This document shows positions 33,070-41,474 of a stretch of 48,108 bases of DNA, piece after piece. The stretch is from Chloroflexota bacterium (GTDB lineage Bacteria > Chloroflexota > UBA6077 > JACCZL01): contig JADLFM010000193.1 of assembly GCA_020845495.1 (NCBI GenBank), positions 1-48,108 of the forward strand, given 5' to 3'. The position numbers and the translations under genes are program-made. The notes below the pieces were generated by a model. That model saw only the letters and a list, made by a program, of their open reading frames with translations, was not told the DNA's origin and searched no databases. Each line of letters starts with the position of its first letter. Positions within the stretch are counted from its first letter, which is position 1.

Positions 33070-33960
33070 ATGGCGGAGCAGACGAGCGGCACGGTGCGGG
33101 TGGCGGCGATTGGGGACATCCACTGTACGAAAGGCTCGCAGGGACAACTCCAGCCGGTCTTCGCCGCCGCCTCCGAGCACGCCGACATCCTGGTGCTCTG
33201 TGGCGACCTGTGCGACTACGGCACCGCCGAAGAGGCCCACGTGCTGGCGCGCGAGCTTGGAGCGGCTCGCATCCCGGTGGTAGCGGTGCTCGGAAACCAC
33301 GACTTCGAATCCGGCCAGCAGGAGGAGGTGGTGCAGATCCTCTGCGCCACTGGCGTCCAGATGCTCGACGGCGATGCCTGCGAGGTCAAGGGCGTCGGGT
33401 TCGCGGGGGTCAAGGGTTTCGGCGGCGGCTTCGACCGGCGGGCACTCGGCCCCTGGGGTGAAAACACCATCAAGGCGTTCGTGCACGAGGCGATCGGTGA
33501 GGCGCTGAAACTGGAGAGTGCCCTCGCGCGGCTCCGGATGGACCAGCATGTCGTGGTCATGCACTATTCGCCGATCCGGGCCACCTGCGAGGGCGAGCCG
33601 CCGGAGATCTTCCCGTTCCTCGGGTCCAGCCGGCTGGAAGAGCCGATCAACCGCTTCCCCGTGACGGCCGTCGTCCACGGGCACGCCCACCACGGTAGCC
33701 CGGAGGGGCGGACCAGTCGCAACGTCCCCGTCTACAACGTCGCAGCGCCGCTGATGCGCCAGCGCTTCCCGGGCCGCCCGCCGTTTCGCGTGATCGAGAT
33801 TCCGGTGACGTCCACGCCGTCTAGCCCAGTCGACGAGGCGGCGACGGCCCCGCCGGTTGCCTCGCTCGCCGGGTCCAACGATGCAGGACGTGAGCGGCGA
33901 CCGGTGGGCGCGAGTCAGCGGGACGTAGCTACCGACGAGCATAGGAGGCCAGGTCTGTAA
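33070..33960 (+). CDS. Metallophosphoesterase (calcineurin-like)
   Basis: A 296-aa cytosolic phosphoesterase with the full motif set: VAAIGDIHC, LVLCGDLCDYG, VAVLGNHDFESG, VVVMHYSP and VVHGHAHHGSPEG, which ligate two metal ions. The substrate is unknown; this YkoQ/YfcE-like size class includes phosphodiesterases. ATG 33070 follows GAGGG. About 40 disordered residues end the protein. Two hairpins downstream probably terminate transcription. Confidence 0.9.
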   Translation: MAEQTSGTVRVAAIGDIHCTKGSQGQLQPVFAAASEHADILVLCGDLCDYGTAEEAHVLARELGAARIPVVAVLGNHDFESGQQEEVVQILCATGVQMLDGDACEVKGVGFAGVKGFGGGFDRRALGPWGENTIKAFVHEAIGEALKLESALARLRMDQHVVVMHYSPIRATCEGEPPEIFPFLGSSRLEEPINRFPVTAVVHGHAHHGSPEGRTSRNVPVYNVAAPLMRQRFPGRPPFRVIEIPVTSTPSSPVDEAATAPPVASLAGSNDAGRERRPVGASQRDVATDEHRRPGL

Positions 33961-33965
33961 GCAGC

Positions 33966-34020
33966 GCGGCACGGGACCGTGCCGCCCTCACCCCACGGAG
34001 GCTCCCGAACATGGGAGCCT
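33966..34020 (+). terminator. Tandem hairpins after the metallophosphoesterase
   Basis: GCGGCACGG-ga-CCGTGCCGC (33966-33985) starts five bases after the stop codon. A second, AGGCTCCC-gaacat-GGGAGCCT (33999-34020), is followed by 'tcgttgctctt', a weak T-rich tail. The second is a good intrinsic-terminator candidate. Confidence 0.65.
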
Positions 34021-34025
34021 TCGTT

Positions 34026-34067
34026 GCTCTTGACGATCCTGCTCGTGCTCTTGACGATCCTGCTCGT
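34026..34067 (+). repeat. 21-bp perfect tandem repeat x2
   Basis: GCTCTTGACGATCCTGCTCGT occurs twice head to tail (34026-34046, 34047-34067), directly downstream of the terminator hairpin and 60 bases before the next gene. Because 21 is a multiple of three, the frame stays open across it. Confidence 0.9.
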
Positions 34068-34127
34068 GCTCCCTGCCGCGCTCGGCGCACGGCAAGAGCG
34101 TCTACGACGCGGTCGGAAGGCATCGCG

Positions 34128-35063
34128 ATGAAGATCTCCCCATCTGACACCCAGCCTGCGGCTCCTGACGTGCATCAGGCGCACGATCGGGCACGGACAG
34201 TCCCCATCTCTCAGCCCACGGGCCACGACGATGAGCCGGCGCCCACACCGTCCGACGCCCTCGCCCCGGCCACCCAGGCGACGTACTGTCACGCGCTCAC
34301 GCTACTGAACGACTCCCGTGTCCCGTACCTCATCGGCGGCGCGTACGCCTTCGAGCGCTACACCGGCATCGCCCGCCGTACGAAAGACCTGGACGTGTTC
34401 GTCCGCGGGGCTGACCTGGAACCCACCCTCGCGGCCTTGAAGCACGCCGACTTCTGGACGGAGATTCCGTTCCCACACTGGCTCGCCAAGGCGCACTGTG
34501 GGGATGCCGTCGTGGACATCATCTATTGCTCGGGGAACGGTCTCGCGCCCGTCGACGAGGACTGGTTCGCGCATGCCACCGCCGACACGGTGCTCGGGAT
34601 CCCGGTCAAGACTATTCCCGCGGAGGAGATGATCTGGCAGAAGGCGATGGTCATGGAGCGCGAACGCTTTGACGGCGCCGACGTCGCCCATCTGTTGCGG
34701 GCGCGTGGCAGTCGTCTGGATTGGCATCGCTTGTTCGAGCGCTTCGACGGCTACTGGCACATCTTGCTCAGCCACCTGGTGTTGTTCGGCTTCATCTATC
34801 CTGATGAGCCGACGCCGGTCCCATTGGACATCCTGACGACGCTCCTCCGCCGCTGCGAGGCCGAGGCACGCCAGCGCCAGCCAGCTGCGGGGAGCACGCC
34901 TGGTACGCCACCAGGCGTCTGCCGGGGGACGATCCTCTCGCGATCCCAGTACGTCGTGGACGTCGAGCGCTGGGGCTATCGCGACGGACGGGTCGCCCCT
35001 TACGGGCGGATGACGACCGAAGAGGCGGATGCCTGGACCGAGGCCGGCAAGCAGCCCGCCTGA
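34128..35063 (+). CDS. Nucleotidyltransferase-superfamily protein
   Basis: A 311-aa protein. ATG 34128 is used; GGAAGG lies about eight bases upstream. After a 50-residue Pro/Thr-rich leader, the core YLIGGAYAFERYTGIARRTK-DLDVFV shows the GG and DxD elements of polymerase-beta-like nucleotidyltransferases. Later regions (VDIIYCSGNGLAPVDEDWFA, MIWQKAMVMERERFDGADVA, RLDWHRLFERFDGYWHIL) resemble DUF1814/AbiEii-like NTases, though no antitoxin gene is adjacent. Whether it is an active enzyme is unknown. Gene ends at a strong hairpin. Confidence 0.72.
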   Translation: MKISPSDTQPAAPDVHQAHDRARTVPISQPTGHDDEPAPTPSDALAPATQATYCHALTLLNDSRVPYLIGGAYAFERYTGIARRTKDLDVFVRGADLEPTLAALKHADFWTEIPFPHWLAKAHCGDAVVDIIYCSGNGLAPVDEDWFAHATADTVLGIPVKTIPAEEMIWQKAMVMERERFDGADVAHLLRARGSRLDWHRLFERFDGYWHILLSHLVLFGFIYPDEPTPVPLDILTTLLRRCEAEARQRQPAAGSTPGTPPGVCRGTILSRSQYVVDVERWGYRDGRVAPYGRMTTEEADAWTEAGKQPA

Positions 35064-35100
35064 ACCTGGCCGGCCGGCACATCGTGCCGGCCGGCCAGGT
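35064..35100. terminator. Strong bidirectional hairpin, 17 bp stem
   Basis: ACCTGGCCGGCCGGCAC pairs perfectly with GTGCCGGCCGGCCAGGT around a three-base loop (ATC), starting at the base after the nucleotidyltransferase stop. It lies between convergent genes (35063 + and 35122 -). Confidence 0.8.
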
Positions 35101-35121
35101 CACGACGGCCGGATCACCGCA

Positions 35122-35691
35122 TCAGCCAGCCTGCCCGCTCGACGTGCCGCCGGCCTGTCCACCCGAGGACTGGCCGGCAGACTCGGCCGACGGGCCGTCA
35201 GACTGAGAGCCGCCCGGGTGCCCAGAGTCCACCGCCGGCTGGCCGCGACCGCCGGTCACCTGGATTCGGCGCGGTCGGGCACGCTCGGTCTTTGGGAAGA
35301 CCAGGCGCAGGACTCCGTTCTCGAACGTCGCCCGACAGGCGTCGACGTCGATATTGTCCGGCAGTTGGAGCGTGCGGCTGAACGAGCCAGAGCGTTGCTC
35401 GTGGATCAGATAGTTCCGCTCCTTGCGCTCCTCGTTCGTACTGGTCTGGCCCCGGATCATCAGCATGCCCCGCTCGACCTGGACGTCCACGTCATCAGGT
35501 TTCATCCCCGGCAACTGAGCTTCTACGACCAGGTCGTCCCCCTCCTCGTACACGTCCATCGTGCCGCCAGCGGGCGCTCCGCTGACCCGAGACATCAAGT
35601 CCTGGGGCACGACGAAGGCGTCCTCGAATAATCGGTCCATCAACTGACGCAGGCTGAGCATGCGTCCAGGCGCATCGCGTCGATCGAGCAT
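35122..35691 (-). CDS. Small heat-shock protein, Hsp20/alpha-crystallin
   Basis: A 189-aa holdase chaperone. ATG 35691 follows GGAGGAGACG. The alpha-crystallin domain spans about 42-140: TMDVYEEGDDLVVEAQLPGM, KPDDVDVQVERGMLMIRGQT, ERNYLIHEQRSGSFSRTLQL and the signature ATFENGVLRLVFPK with conserved 'GVL'. It keeps unfolding proteins soluble for ClpB/DnaK. The last 45 residues are Gly/Ser/Gln-rich, longer than usual, with no clear I-x-I motif except RRIQV. No CIRCE or HAIR repeat seen upstream. Confidence 0.93.
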   Translation of the reverse strand: MLDRRDAPGRMLSLRQLMDRLFEDAFVVPQDLMSRVSGAPAGGTMDVYEEGDDLVVEAQLPGMKPDDVDVQVERGMLMIRGQTSTNEERKERNYLIHEQRSGSFSRTLQLPDNIDVDACRATFENGVLRLVFPKTERARPRRIQVTGGRGQPAVDSGHPGGSQSDGPSAESAGQSSGGQAGGTSSGQAG

Positions 35692-35966
35692 CGTCTCCTC
35701 CCGGCATCGTCTTCTCTCACCATCGGGTCACACCGCCGGGCCGGCCCGACCGTGCACGGCGAGCCGTCGCGCTCGGGTGCGCTCGGGCTCCACACAGTCG
35801 GCCGTTCCCGTGCGCCGGGCCGCAAACCGTGTGCCAGCATCGAGCGCTCCAGCCAGGTGGACGGGCCGGTCGAATCTCGAACGTTCCCACAGGTAGCCGC
35901 CGCTCGGGCAGCGAGCACGCGACGGGCAGGTGCCAGCGCCGGGTATCCTTCCAACGTGAGGCCAGA

Positions 35967-36800
35967 ATGAGGATCGTGCAACATCTCCTGGATGGTGTCG
36001 GGCGGGGCAGCGGAGCGCAGCCCCCGGAACGTGCTGGCGGGGCGCACGGCAGCGACGGCGAGCCGGCCGGCGAGCCGCGCGGCCCTGGCGTGCCAGCTCG
36101 TATCCTGGTCGTGTACGCGCACCCGGACGACGAGAGCTTCGGGCCCTCGGCGGTCCTGGCGAAGGAAAGCCGTCACGGCGCGCTCCTGGCCGGCGTCTGG
36201 GCCACGCTCGGCGAACACGGGCAGTCAACGCTCGATCCGCCCCCGGCACCCGCCGAACTGGCACGCCTCCGCGAGCAGGATCTCCGCGAGGCCGCCGCGC
36301 TCATCGGATTCTCAGCCGTCGAGATCCTGGGGTACGAGGATGGGGCTGTCGAGTCGGCGCCCCTGGATCGTCTGGCCGGACAGGTGCTAGAGATGATCCG
36401 TCGCCATCGGCCGGAGGTGCTGCTGACGTTTGGTCCGGGCGGCATCACCGGCCACCCGGACCATCGCACGATGCACCGCGCGGCGGTGGCCGCTTTCGAG
36501 CAGGCGCGTACCGAAGGCTTCGGCCCGGCGGCGCTCTACTACGATGCCGTGCCGCCCGAGCAGGCTGCGGAGATGGGCATCGCAGACGTGCCGGATGGCC
36601 AGCCGAACACCTGGATGGATGTTGCCGACACCTGGGCCATCAAGCTCGACGTGCTACGGATGCACGGTCGGCACATCCTCGACGCCCGCGAGTTCGTGAC
36701 CGAGCTCGAGCGGCGAGGCCAACCGGCTCGCCTCGCGCCCCTCTACCGCGCCTGGCCGCCGCTGCCCGCCCAATCCGGAGCATTGCCCGATCCCGAGTAG
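35967..36800 (+). CDS. PIG-L family deacetylase
   Basis: A 277-aa zinc-dependent deacetylase of the GlcNAc-PI/MshB/BshB superfamily. Zinc motif ILVVYAHPDDESFG (AHPDDE) is at about 48-55 and the second His motif is GGITGHPDHRTMH. Members remove acetyl groups from N-acetylglucosamine-containing lipids or thiols such as bacillithiol and mycothiol precursors. The true substrate cannot be read here. ATG 35967 is chosen because upstream codons are Arg-rich; a Ser/Gly-rich leader of 45 residues remains, so a later start is possible. Confidence 0.85.
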   Translation: MRIVQHLLDGVGRGSGAQPPERAGGAHGSDGEPAGEPRGPGVPARILVVYAHPDDESFGPSAVLAKESRHGALLAGVWATLGEHGQSTLDPPPAPAELARLREQDLREAAALIGFSAVEILGYEDGAVESAPLDRLAGQVLEMIRRHRPEVLLTFGPGGITGHPDHRTMHRAAVAAFEQARTEGFGPAALYYDAVPPEQAAEMGIADVPDGQPNTWMDVADTWAIKLDVLRMHGRHILDAREFVTELERRGQPARLAPLYRAWPPLPAQSGALPDPE

Positions 36801-36861
36801 CTGGCGTCGAGGAGACCGGCGGCAGCGACGTGCACCCGATTGCACGCCTGCCGGCTTGCCT

Positions 36862-36941
36862 CCGCTCATCGGTCCGCCGGTTCACGGCCTGCCCCCGCTC
36901 GTCGGTCCACCGTATGTCGGCCACCGCTCGTCGGCCCATCG
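36862..36941. repeat. Degenerate 18-bp repeat x3
   Basis: CCGCTCATCGGTCCGCCG (36862-36879), CCGCTCGTCGGTCCACCG (36895-36912) and CCGCTCGTCGGCCCATCG (36924-36941) agree at most positions, with spacings of 33 and 29. They lie between the deacetylase and the general-stress gene. Confidence 0.6.
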
Positions 36942-36999
36942 CACAGCGGCCCGCCACGGGTACGAAACCTGCATCGGGCCTCAGCGGAGGATTCCGTAG

Positions 37000-37374
37000 A
37001 TGATGATCGTGGCAGGTCTCTTCCGGGACCGCGATCGGGCACTGAGCGCGCTGCACGACCTGAACGCCGCCGGCTTCGGCGAGGGTGCCGTCACCGTCGT
37101 CGCCAGCCCCACGAGCGCCGGCATCGTCGCGCAGCATGCTGCGAACGAACTCGACCGGCCTGGCGCTGGCTTCATCGACCTCGGCGCTGCGCTGGGCGGA
37201 CAGGCCGATCTCAATTTTCCGAAGCCCGAACGCCTGACCTACGAAGAGCGGGTGGCGCAGGGTGATACCCTGCTCGCCATCAAAGCGTCGGACCCGTCCG
37301 CTGCCGGGCGCGCCGAGCAGATCCTGCGAGCCGCCGGCGCGGATCGCGTCGCCCCCGGCACCATCCGCGACTGA
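37000..37374 (+). CDS. General-stress-protein-17M-like / YflT-type domain protein
   Basis: A 124-aa protein. MMIVAGLFRDRDRALSALHD and LNAAGFGEGAVTVVAS match the 'bimodular' alpha/beta half of YflT/general stress protein 17M-like proteins, in which a ferredoxin-like fold recurs; YEERVAQGDTLLAIKASDPS and AEQILRAAGADRVAPGTIRD close it. ATG 37000 follows GGAGGA (nine-base spacer). These proteins are stress-induced, with unclear biochemistry. It follows Hsp20 and the deacetylase on a stress-rich stretch. Confidence 0.72.
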   Translation: MMIVAGLFRDRDRALSALHDLNAAGFGEGAVTVVASPTSAGIVAQHAANELDRPGAGFIDLGAALGGQADLNFPKPERLTYEERVAQGDTLLAIKASDPSAAGRAEQILRAAGADRVAPGTIRD

Positions 37375-37529
37375 CCACACGGAGCCATAGGCGCGTCCGT
37401 TGCCAAACACCACCCCGCACCCGTAGGGGTGAGTAGCGCTGGCCGTGCCCGGATTGGTGGACGGGGGCCGCCGCCCCACACCCGCGGGAGCGAGGGCCGG
37501 GCTTCCGCTCACGCCGAGCCCGGATGGGC

Positions 37530-39932
37530 CTAGGTCGGGAGGCTCGGCGTCTTGCCAGGCCGCGCCGCCGGCTCGCTCTGGTTCTCGTCGTCGGCGTGGC
37601 ACGGGACGCTGACGACCACGAAGCCGGGGCGGAAGAGCAGCGCGAGCTTCAGGAACTGCGCCGACTGCCCGTGAAGGATGTGTTGCCACCAGGCCTGAGG
37701 AACGTACTCAGGCAGGACCACCGTGACCACATCCGCCCGCTCCACCCGCTTCAACTCGCTGAGGTAGTGCAGAAGCGGGCTGGCGAGGCTCCGGTACGGC
37801 GACTCGACGATCGTGAGCGGGATGCCGCGTCCCCAGGTCTCCCACTGCTTCTCGATCTCGTCGGCCTTCGCCGGGTCGGACGCGACGTGGAGCGCCATCA
37901 CGTCGGCGGTCAGCGAGCGGGCGTAGCGAAGGGCTTGATAGGCCGGCCGGTTCAAGCGCGCGATCGGCACCACCACGACGTTCTTGAGCGGTCGATCGGT
38001 GGCCGATGGCGTCAGCTTCATCACCCGGTCGGCCTCGGCGTAGTGACGATGGATCAGCCGGAACAGCCAGATGAACGTTGGCACGATCACCACCACGAGC
38101 CAGGCGCCCCAGCCAATCGGTAGCCCCTGCACGATCGGGTGGTCCGGGTCCATGAAGTTGGTCACGGCCGCTATGACTGCCACCAGCCCGGTGACCGCCG
38201 CGCCGATGCTATTGACGAGCAGCTTTACCGTCCAACCCGATCCTCGTTCCCGCCACCAGTGCCGGACCATGCCGCTCTGAGAAAACGTAAATGCGGCGAA
38301 GACGCTCAAGGCGTACAGCGGGATCAGTGCGCCGGTCGAACCCCCGAACAGGACGATCAGCAGGGCGCCGAGCACGCCGAGCAAGACGATCCCGTTCGAG
38401 AAGGCTAGCCGATCTCCCCGGAACGCAAGCTGGTGTGGCGCGTAGTCGTCCTGCGCCAGGAGCGAGGCCAGTCGGGGGAAGTCGGCATACGCGGTGTTCG
38501 CGGCGAGCACCAGGATCAACACCGCCGAGCCCTGGAGCAGATAGTAGAGGGGGCTGTCGCCATAAACGCCCAGTCCAAGCAGCGAGATGACAGTCTGCTC
38601 GTGGGTGGGGATGACGTCGCTCCCGACGATCAGGATCGACAGCCCCATGAACATCGTGCCGAGGATGACCGCCATCACGACCAGGGTACGGGCGGCGTTC
38701 TTTGGCTCGGGCGCCTGGAAGGCCGGAATGCCGTTCGAGATTGCCTCCGTCCCAGTCATGACCGCCGAGCCGACCGCGAATGCGCGCAGCAGCAGGAAGA
38801 GCGAAAACGTCTCCGTTGCTGGCTCCGGCTCGGTCCGGGGGACGTGAAACTGCCCGGTGGACAGATAGAACAGACCGATGCCGATCGTCACGTACATCGC
38901 AAACAGGAAGACGTAGGTGGGGAGGGCGAAGATGTTGCCGGATTCTCGGATGCCACGCAGGTTGGCCAGTGTGATCAGTCCGATCGCGCCCACCCCAAGC
39001 CAGACACGCAGGTTCACAAGGATGGGCACGGCCGCGATCAACTGGTCCACGGCCGACGCGATCGACACCGACACGGTCAGGATGTAGCCCACGGCCAGTG
39101 CGGCAGCAGCGGTCAGCCCCGAAAGCTCGCCCAGGTTGTCTTTGGCCACGATGTAGCTGCCGCCGCCTGAGGGGTAGGCGAAGATCGTCTGGCGGTAGCT
39201 CGTGACGACCGTCGCCAGGAGCAGAGTAATGGCGATCGCGATCGGCAGGGACCACCAGGCGGCCGCCAGGCCAGCCGACAGCAAGACGATCAGCGTCTCC
39301 TGGGGGGCGTACGCCACTGACGACAGCGCATCTGAGGAGAAGATCGGCAGCGCCTTCTTCTTACTCAGCCGCTCGTGGCTCTCGAGCTCGCTATGGATTG
39401 GCGCGCCGATGAGCAGGCGTCGCAGCCGCCCGAGCGGACTGTGAGGCTGCTGAAGCTCCAGCGTCGCCTCGAGATGGCCTTCTTCGTCGCGGCGGAAGCC
39501 ACGAAACTGCCGAGCGACGCGGTAGACGGCGTTCCCGCCTCGACCGGCTCGCACCCGTTCACGTACGAAGCGCTGATGCGGCGGGATGAAGGGTCGAGCC
39601 AGGCCGCCCTCGGGCGCCCGGACGCCGTCCGCATGCACATGCTGTGCCCCAGGCTCGTGCGCCCCTGACGCTTCCGACTCGGCAGCACGCACGTCATCGC
39701 CCGGCGTCAGCCCAGCCGGCCGCCCGGCCCTTCCCGACCCAGCCCCGCCCGACTCGGTAACGTCGGCGCTGGCCGGGCGCCCCTCGGTACCACGCCGCTC
39801 GACGCGTCGTGTCTCGGTGCCGCGCGGCTCCGGCCGACGCGGAGGAACGGAGCGCCGCTCGGGCGGCTCGCCGTCGGCCGCTCCCGGAATCGTCGAGCCG
39901 TGTTCGCTGTCCGGGCTCACTGCGCGCCCCAC
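37530..39932 (-). CDS. APC-superfamily permease with C-terminal soluble domain
   Basis: An 800-aa transporter. The first 140 residues are Arg/Pro-rich and disordered. The membrane core follows, starting PIFSSDALSSVAYAPQETLI and including about 12 helices, with PSGGGSYIVAKDNLGELSGL (first unwound helix) and VGSAVMTGTEAISNGIPAF. This 'SSDALSSVAYAPQE' type is found in cation/amino-acid APC permeases related to KUP. A cytosolic tail of about 150 residues, NVVVVPIARLNRPAYQALRY ... PLTIVESPYRSLASPLLHYL, looks like a universal-stress (Usp) domain, which in such proteins can bind a nucleotide. GTG 39932 is the first start. Substrate unknown. Confidence 0.85.
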   Translation of the reverse strand: MGRAVSPDSEHGSTIPGAADGEPPERRSVPPRRPEPRGTETRRVERRGTEGRPASADVTESGGAGSGRAGRPAGLTPGDDVRAAESEASGAHEPGAQHVHADGVRAPEGGLARPFIPPHQRFVRERVRAGRGGNAVYRVARQFRGFRRDEEGHLEATLELQQPHSPLGRLRRLLIGAPIHSELESHERLSKKKALPIFSSDALSSVAYAPQETLIVLLSAGLAAAWWSLPIAIAITLLLATVVTSYRQTIFAYPSGGGSYIVAKDNLGELSGLTAAAALAVGYILTVSVSIASAVDQLIAAVPILVNLRVWLGVGAIGLITLANLRGIRESGNIFALPTYVFLFAMYVTIGIGLFYLSTGQFHVPRTEPEPATETFSLFLLLRAFAVGSAVMTGTEAISNGIPAFQAPEPKNAARTLVVMAVILGTMFMGLSILIVGSDVIPTHEQTVISLLGLGVYGDSPLYYLLQGSAVLILVLAANTAYADFPRLASLLAQDDYAPHQLAFRGDRLAFSNGIVLLGVLGALLIVLFGGSTGALIPLYALSVFAAFTFSQSGMVRHWWRERGSGWTVKLLVNSIGAAVTGLVAVIAAVTNFMDPDHPIVQGLPIGWGAWLVVVIVPTFIWLFRLIHRHYAEADRVMKLTPSATDRPLKNVVVVPIARLNRPAYQALRYARSLTADVMALHVASDPAKADEIEKQWETWGRGIPLTIVESPYRSLASPLLHYLSELKRVERADVVTVVLPEYVPQAWWQHILHGQSAQFLKLALLFRPGFVVVSVPCHADDENQSEPAARPGKTPSLPT

Positions 39933-40340
39933 ACGTCCGGCCCGGGCTGGCCCATCCGCCGCATTCTGTTCGTCATCTCCACGCTCTGATGCATGCTGCC
40001 CAGCCAGCGAAGCGCAACTCTAGCACACGCATGAGGCGTGACGCCGAGGTCCGGAACCTCGCTGCAAGGAAAGGGCCGGGTATGCTCGTCCTTGTGCGAC
40101 GCGCTGACGCCCTCACGTTCCGAGCGAGCGTCCCGGTGCTCGATGCATCACGTTTCAGCGCCCGCCACCCGGGATGCGTGGCCGTCTGTAGTATGACCCC
40201 CAATCTCAGAAGAGCGCTCGCTTTGTGAGGTTCTGGGCGGAACGAACCGTCAGACTGGCGGTCCGCACGCGTAGTCAGCAGGGGCCGCTCTGGCGCGAGG
40301 GGAAGAGCCACGATCGGCTGAATTGGGCGGCGGAGGAACT
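39933..40340. other. Intergenic region between isomerase and permease genes
   Basis: About 400 bases on the same-strand path from the isomerase stop to the permease start. No protein-like frame on either strand apart from noise. I looked for a c-di-AMP (ydaO-type) riboswitch ahead of the permease and found no convincing match. It probably holds the permease promoter and the isomerase terminator. Confidence 0.4.
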
Positions 40341-41198
40341 TCAGCTCGGCCGAGTCTCCACCGTGCCGTCGCCCGGCGTCCCGCGACTCCCTGCCAGCAC
40401 CCGCTTGACGAAGTTCAGATCGGTGCGAGTCTGGTCGAGCGCGTGTGCGAGCGGCACCTCGTAATGGCTGTGCAAGGAGAGCGGCGCGTCCGGATGATGC
40501 TCGGCGAGATAGGGCAGGATCTCGTCCCAGGGCACCATGCCGTCGGCGAGTCCGAGGAGGTATGCGGTCCATCGGCGCTGGCCGCTCGGGGCGAGGCTGC
40601 CGGCACTCCAGCCGCCGTTCTTCACGCCGACGAAGCAGACCCACGGGGCCAGCATGTCGAACGTCAGCCGCCAGTCCTCCCGGCCCTCCTGCACGGCCTG
40701 ATTGCCGGGATCGGGGTAGGCGCCGAGGTAGGCCGGGTCGTGTCCGTCGAGGAGGGCTGCCAGCAGCGCGCCGCTGCTCTGGATCGAGCCGCCGTGAATC
40801 TGGATCATCGACCGAACGCCGTGTTTGCGGGCAAAGGCCTCGATCGCGTCCAGGTGGCGGCGAGTGCGCTCGAACACCTCGCGGTAGCAGTCGCCGGGGC
40901 CGTAGGTGAAGAATCCGAGCCGGATAAGGCGCACGCCAGCGTCGGCGCAGGCGCCAAAGATCGCGTCGGTGAGGAGCGCCTGGGGGTCAGTGATGTCGGT
41001 GGTGACGGCTGGGACGCTCAAGCCGTATGCTCCGATCCGCTTGACTGCCGGCCCGATCTCCTCCGGGCGCTCGGGGACGAGGTGCCAGCCAGGGCGAACC
41101 AGCAGATCGATGCCGTCGAAGCCAAGCTCGGCGGCGATCCGACCGGCCTCGTCAAGTTCGACGTCCTTCAGAAGCTTGGTAAAGAGGAGTAGCTGCAT
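40341..41198 (-). CDS. Sugar phosphate isomerase/epimerase-like TIM barrel
   Basis: A 285-aa xylose-isomerase-like barrel (AP-endonuclease-2 superfamily). ATG 41198 follows GGGAGGA. Landmarks: QLLLFTKLLKDVELDEAGRI, AAELGFDGIDLLVRPGWH, VRSMIQIHGGSIQSSG, YLGAYPDPGNQAVQEG, FDMLAPWVCFVGVKNGGW and LSLHSHYEVPL with metal-binding residues spread along the strands. Such enzymes isomerise or epimerise sugars or cyclitols. Specific substrate unknown. Confidence 0.82.
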   Translation of the reverse strand: MQLLLFTKLLKDVELDEAGRIAAELGFDGIDLLVRPGWHLVPERPEEIGPAVKRIGAYGLSVPAVTTDITDPQALLTDAIFGACADAGVRLIRLGFFTYGPGDCYREVFERTRRHLDAIEAFARKHGVRSMIQIHGGSIQSSGALLAALLDGHDPAYLGAYPDPGNQAVQEGREDWRLTFDMLAPWVCFVGVKNGGWSAGSLAPSGQRRWTAYLLGLADGMVPWDEILPYLAEHHPDAPLSLHSHYEVPLAHALDQTRTDLNFVKRVLAGSRGTPGDGTVETRPS

Positions 41199-41474
41199 CG
41201 GGTCCTCCCTCGTCTGCGTCGACGATCTCCTGGTCAGCGGCGCCCGCTGCCTGCCGCGCCCAGAGGATAGGGTAGCCGCTTTGTCGCAGCCGTTCCGCTC
41301 GTCCGTGGACGTCCGCCAGCGACGACCGAACCTGCCATGGACGGGCGGCCGGCTTCCCCAACGTGGGCAGACACCCCCTGGCGCGGCTACGATGCTCGGC
41401 ACGGGCGCCTGGTAGACGCGCCGGCACCGGCCGGCCTCGTTCGAGCAGGATGTAGGCTACGAGAGGGAGTGTCT

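Noticed and set aside
39933..40340. c-di-AMP (ydaO-type) riboswitch upstream of the permease
   Set aside because: Sought because of the APC permease downstream; the conserved CGCUUAAC and GGGGGAACC blocks were not found.
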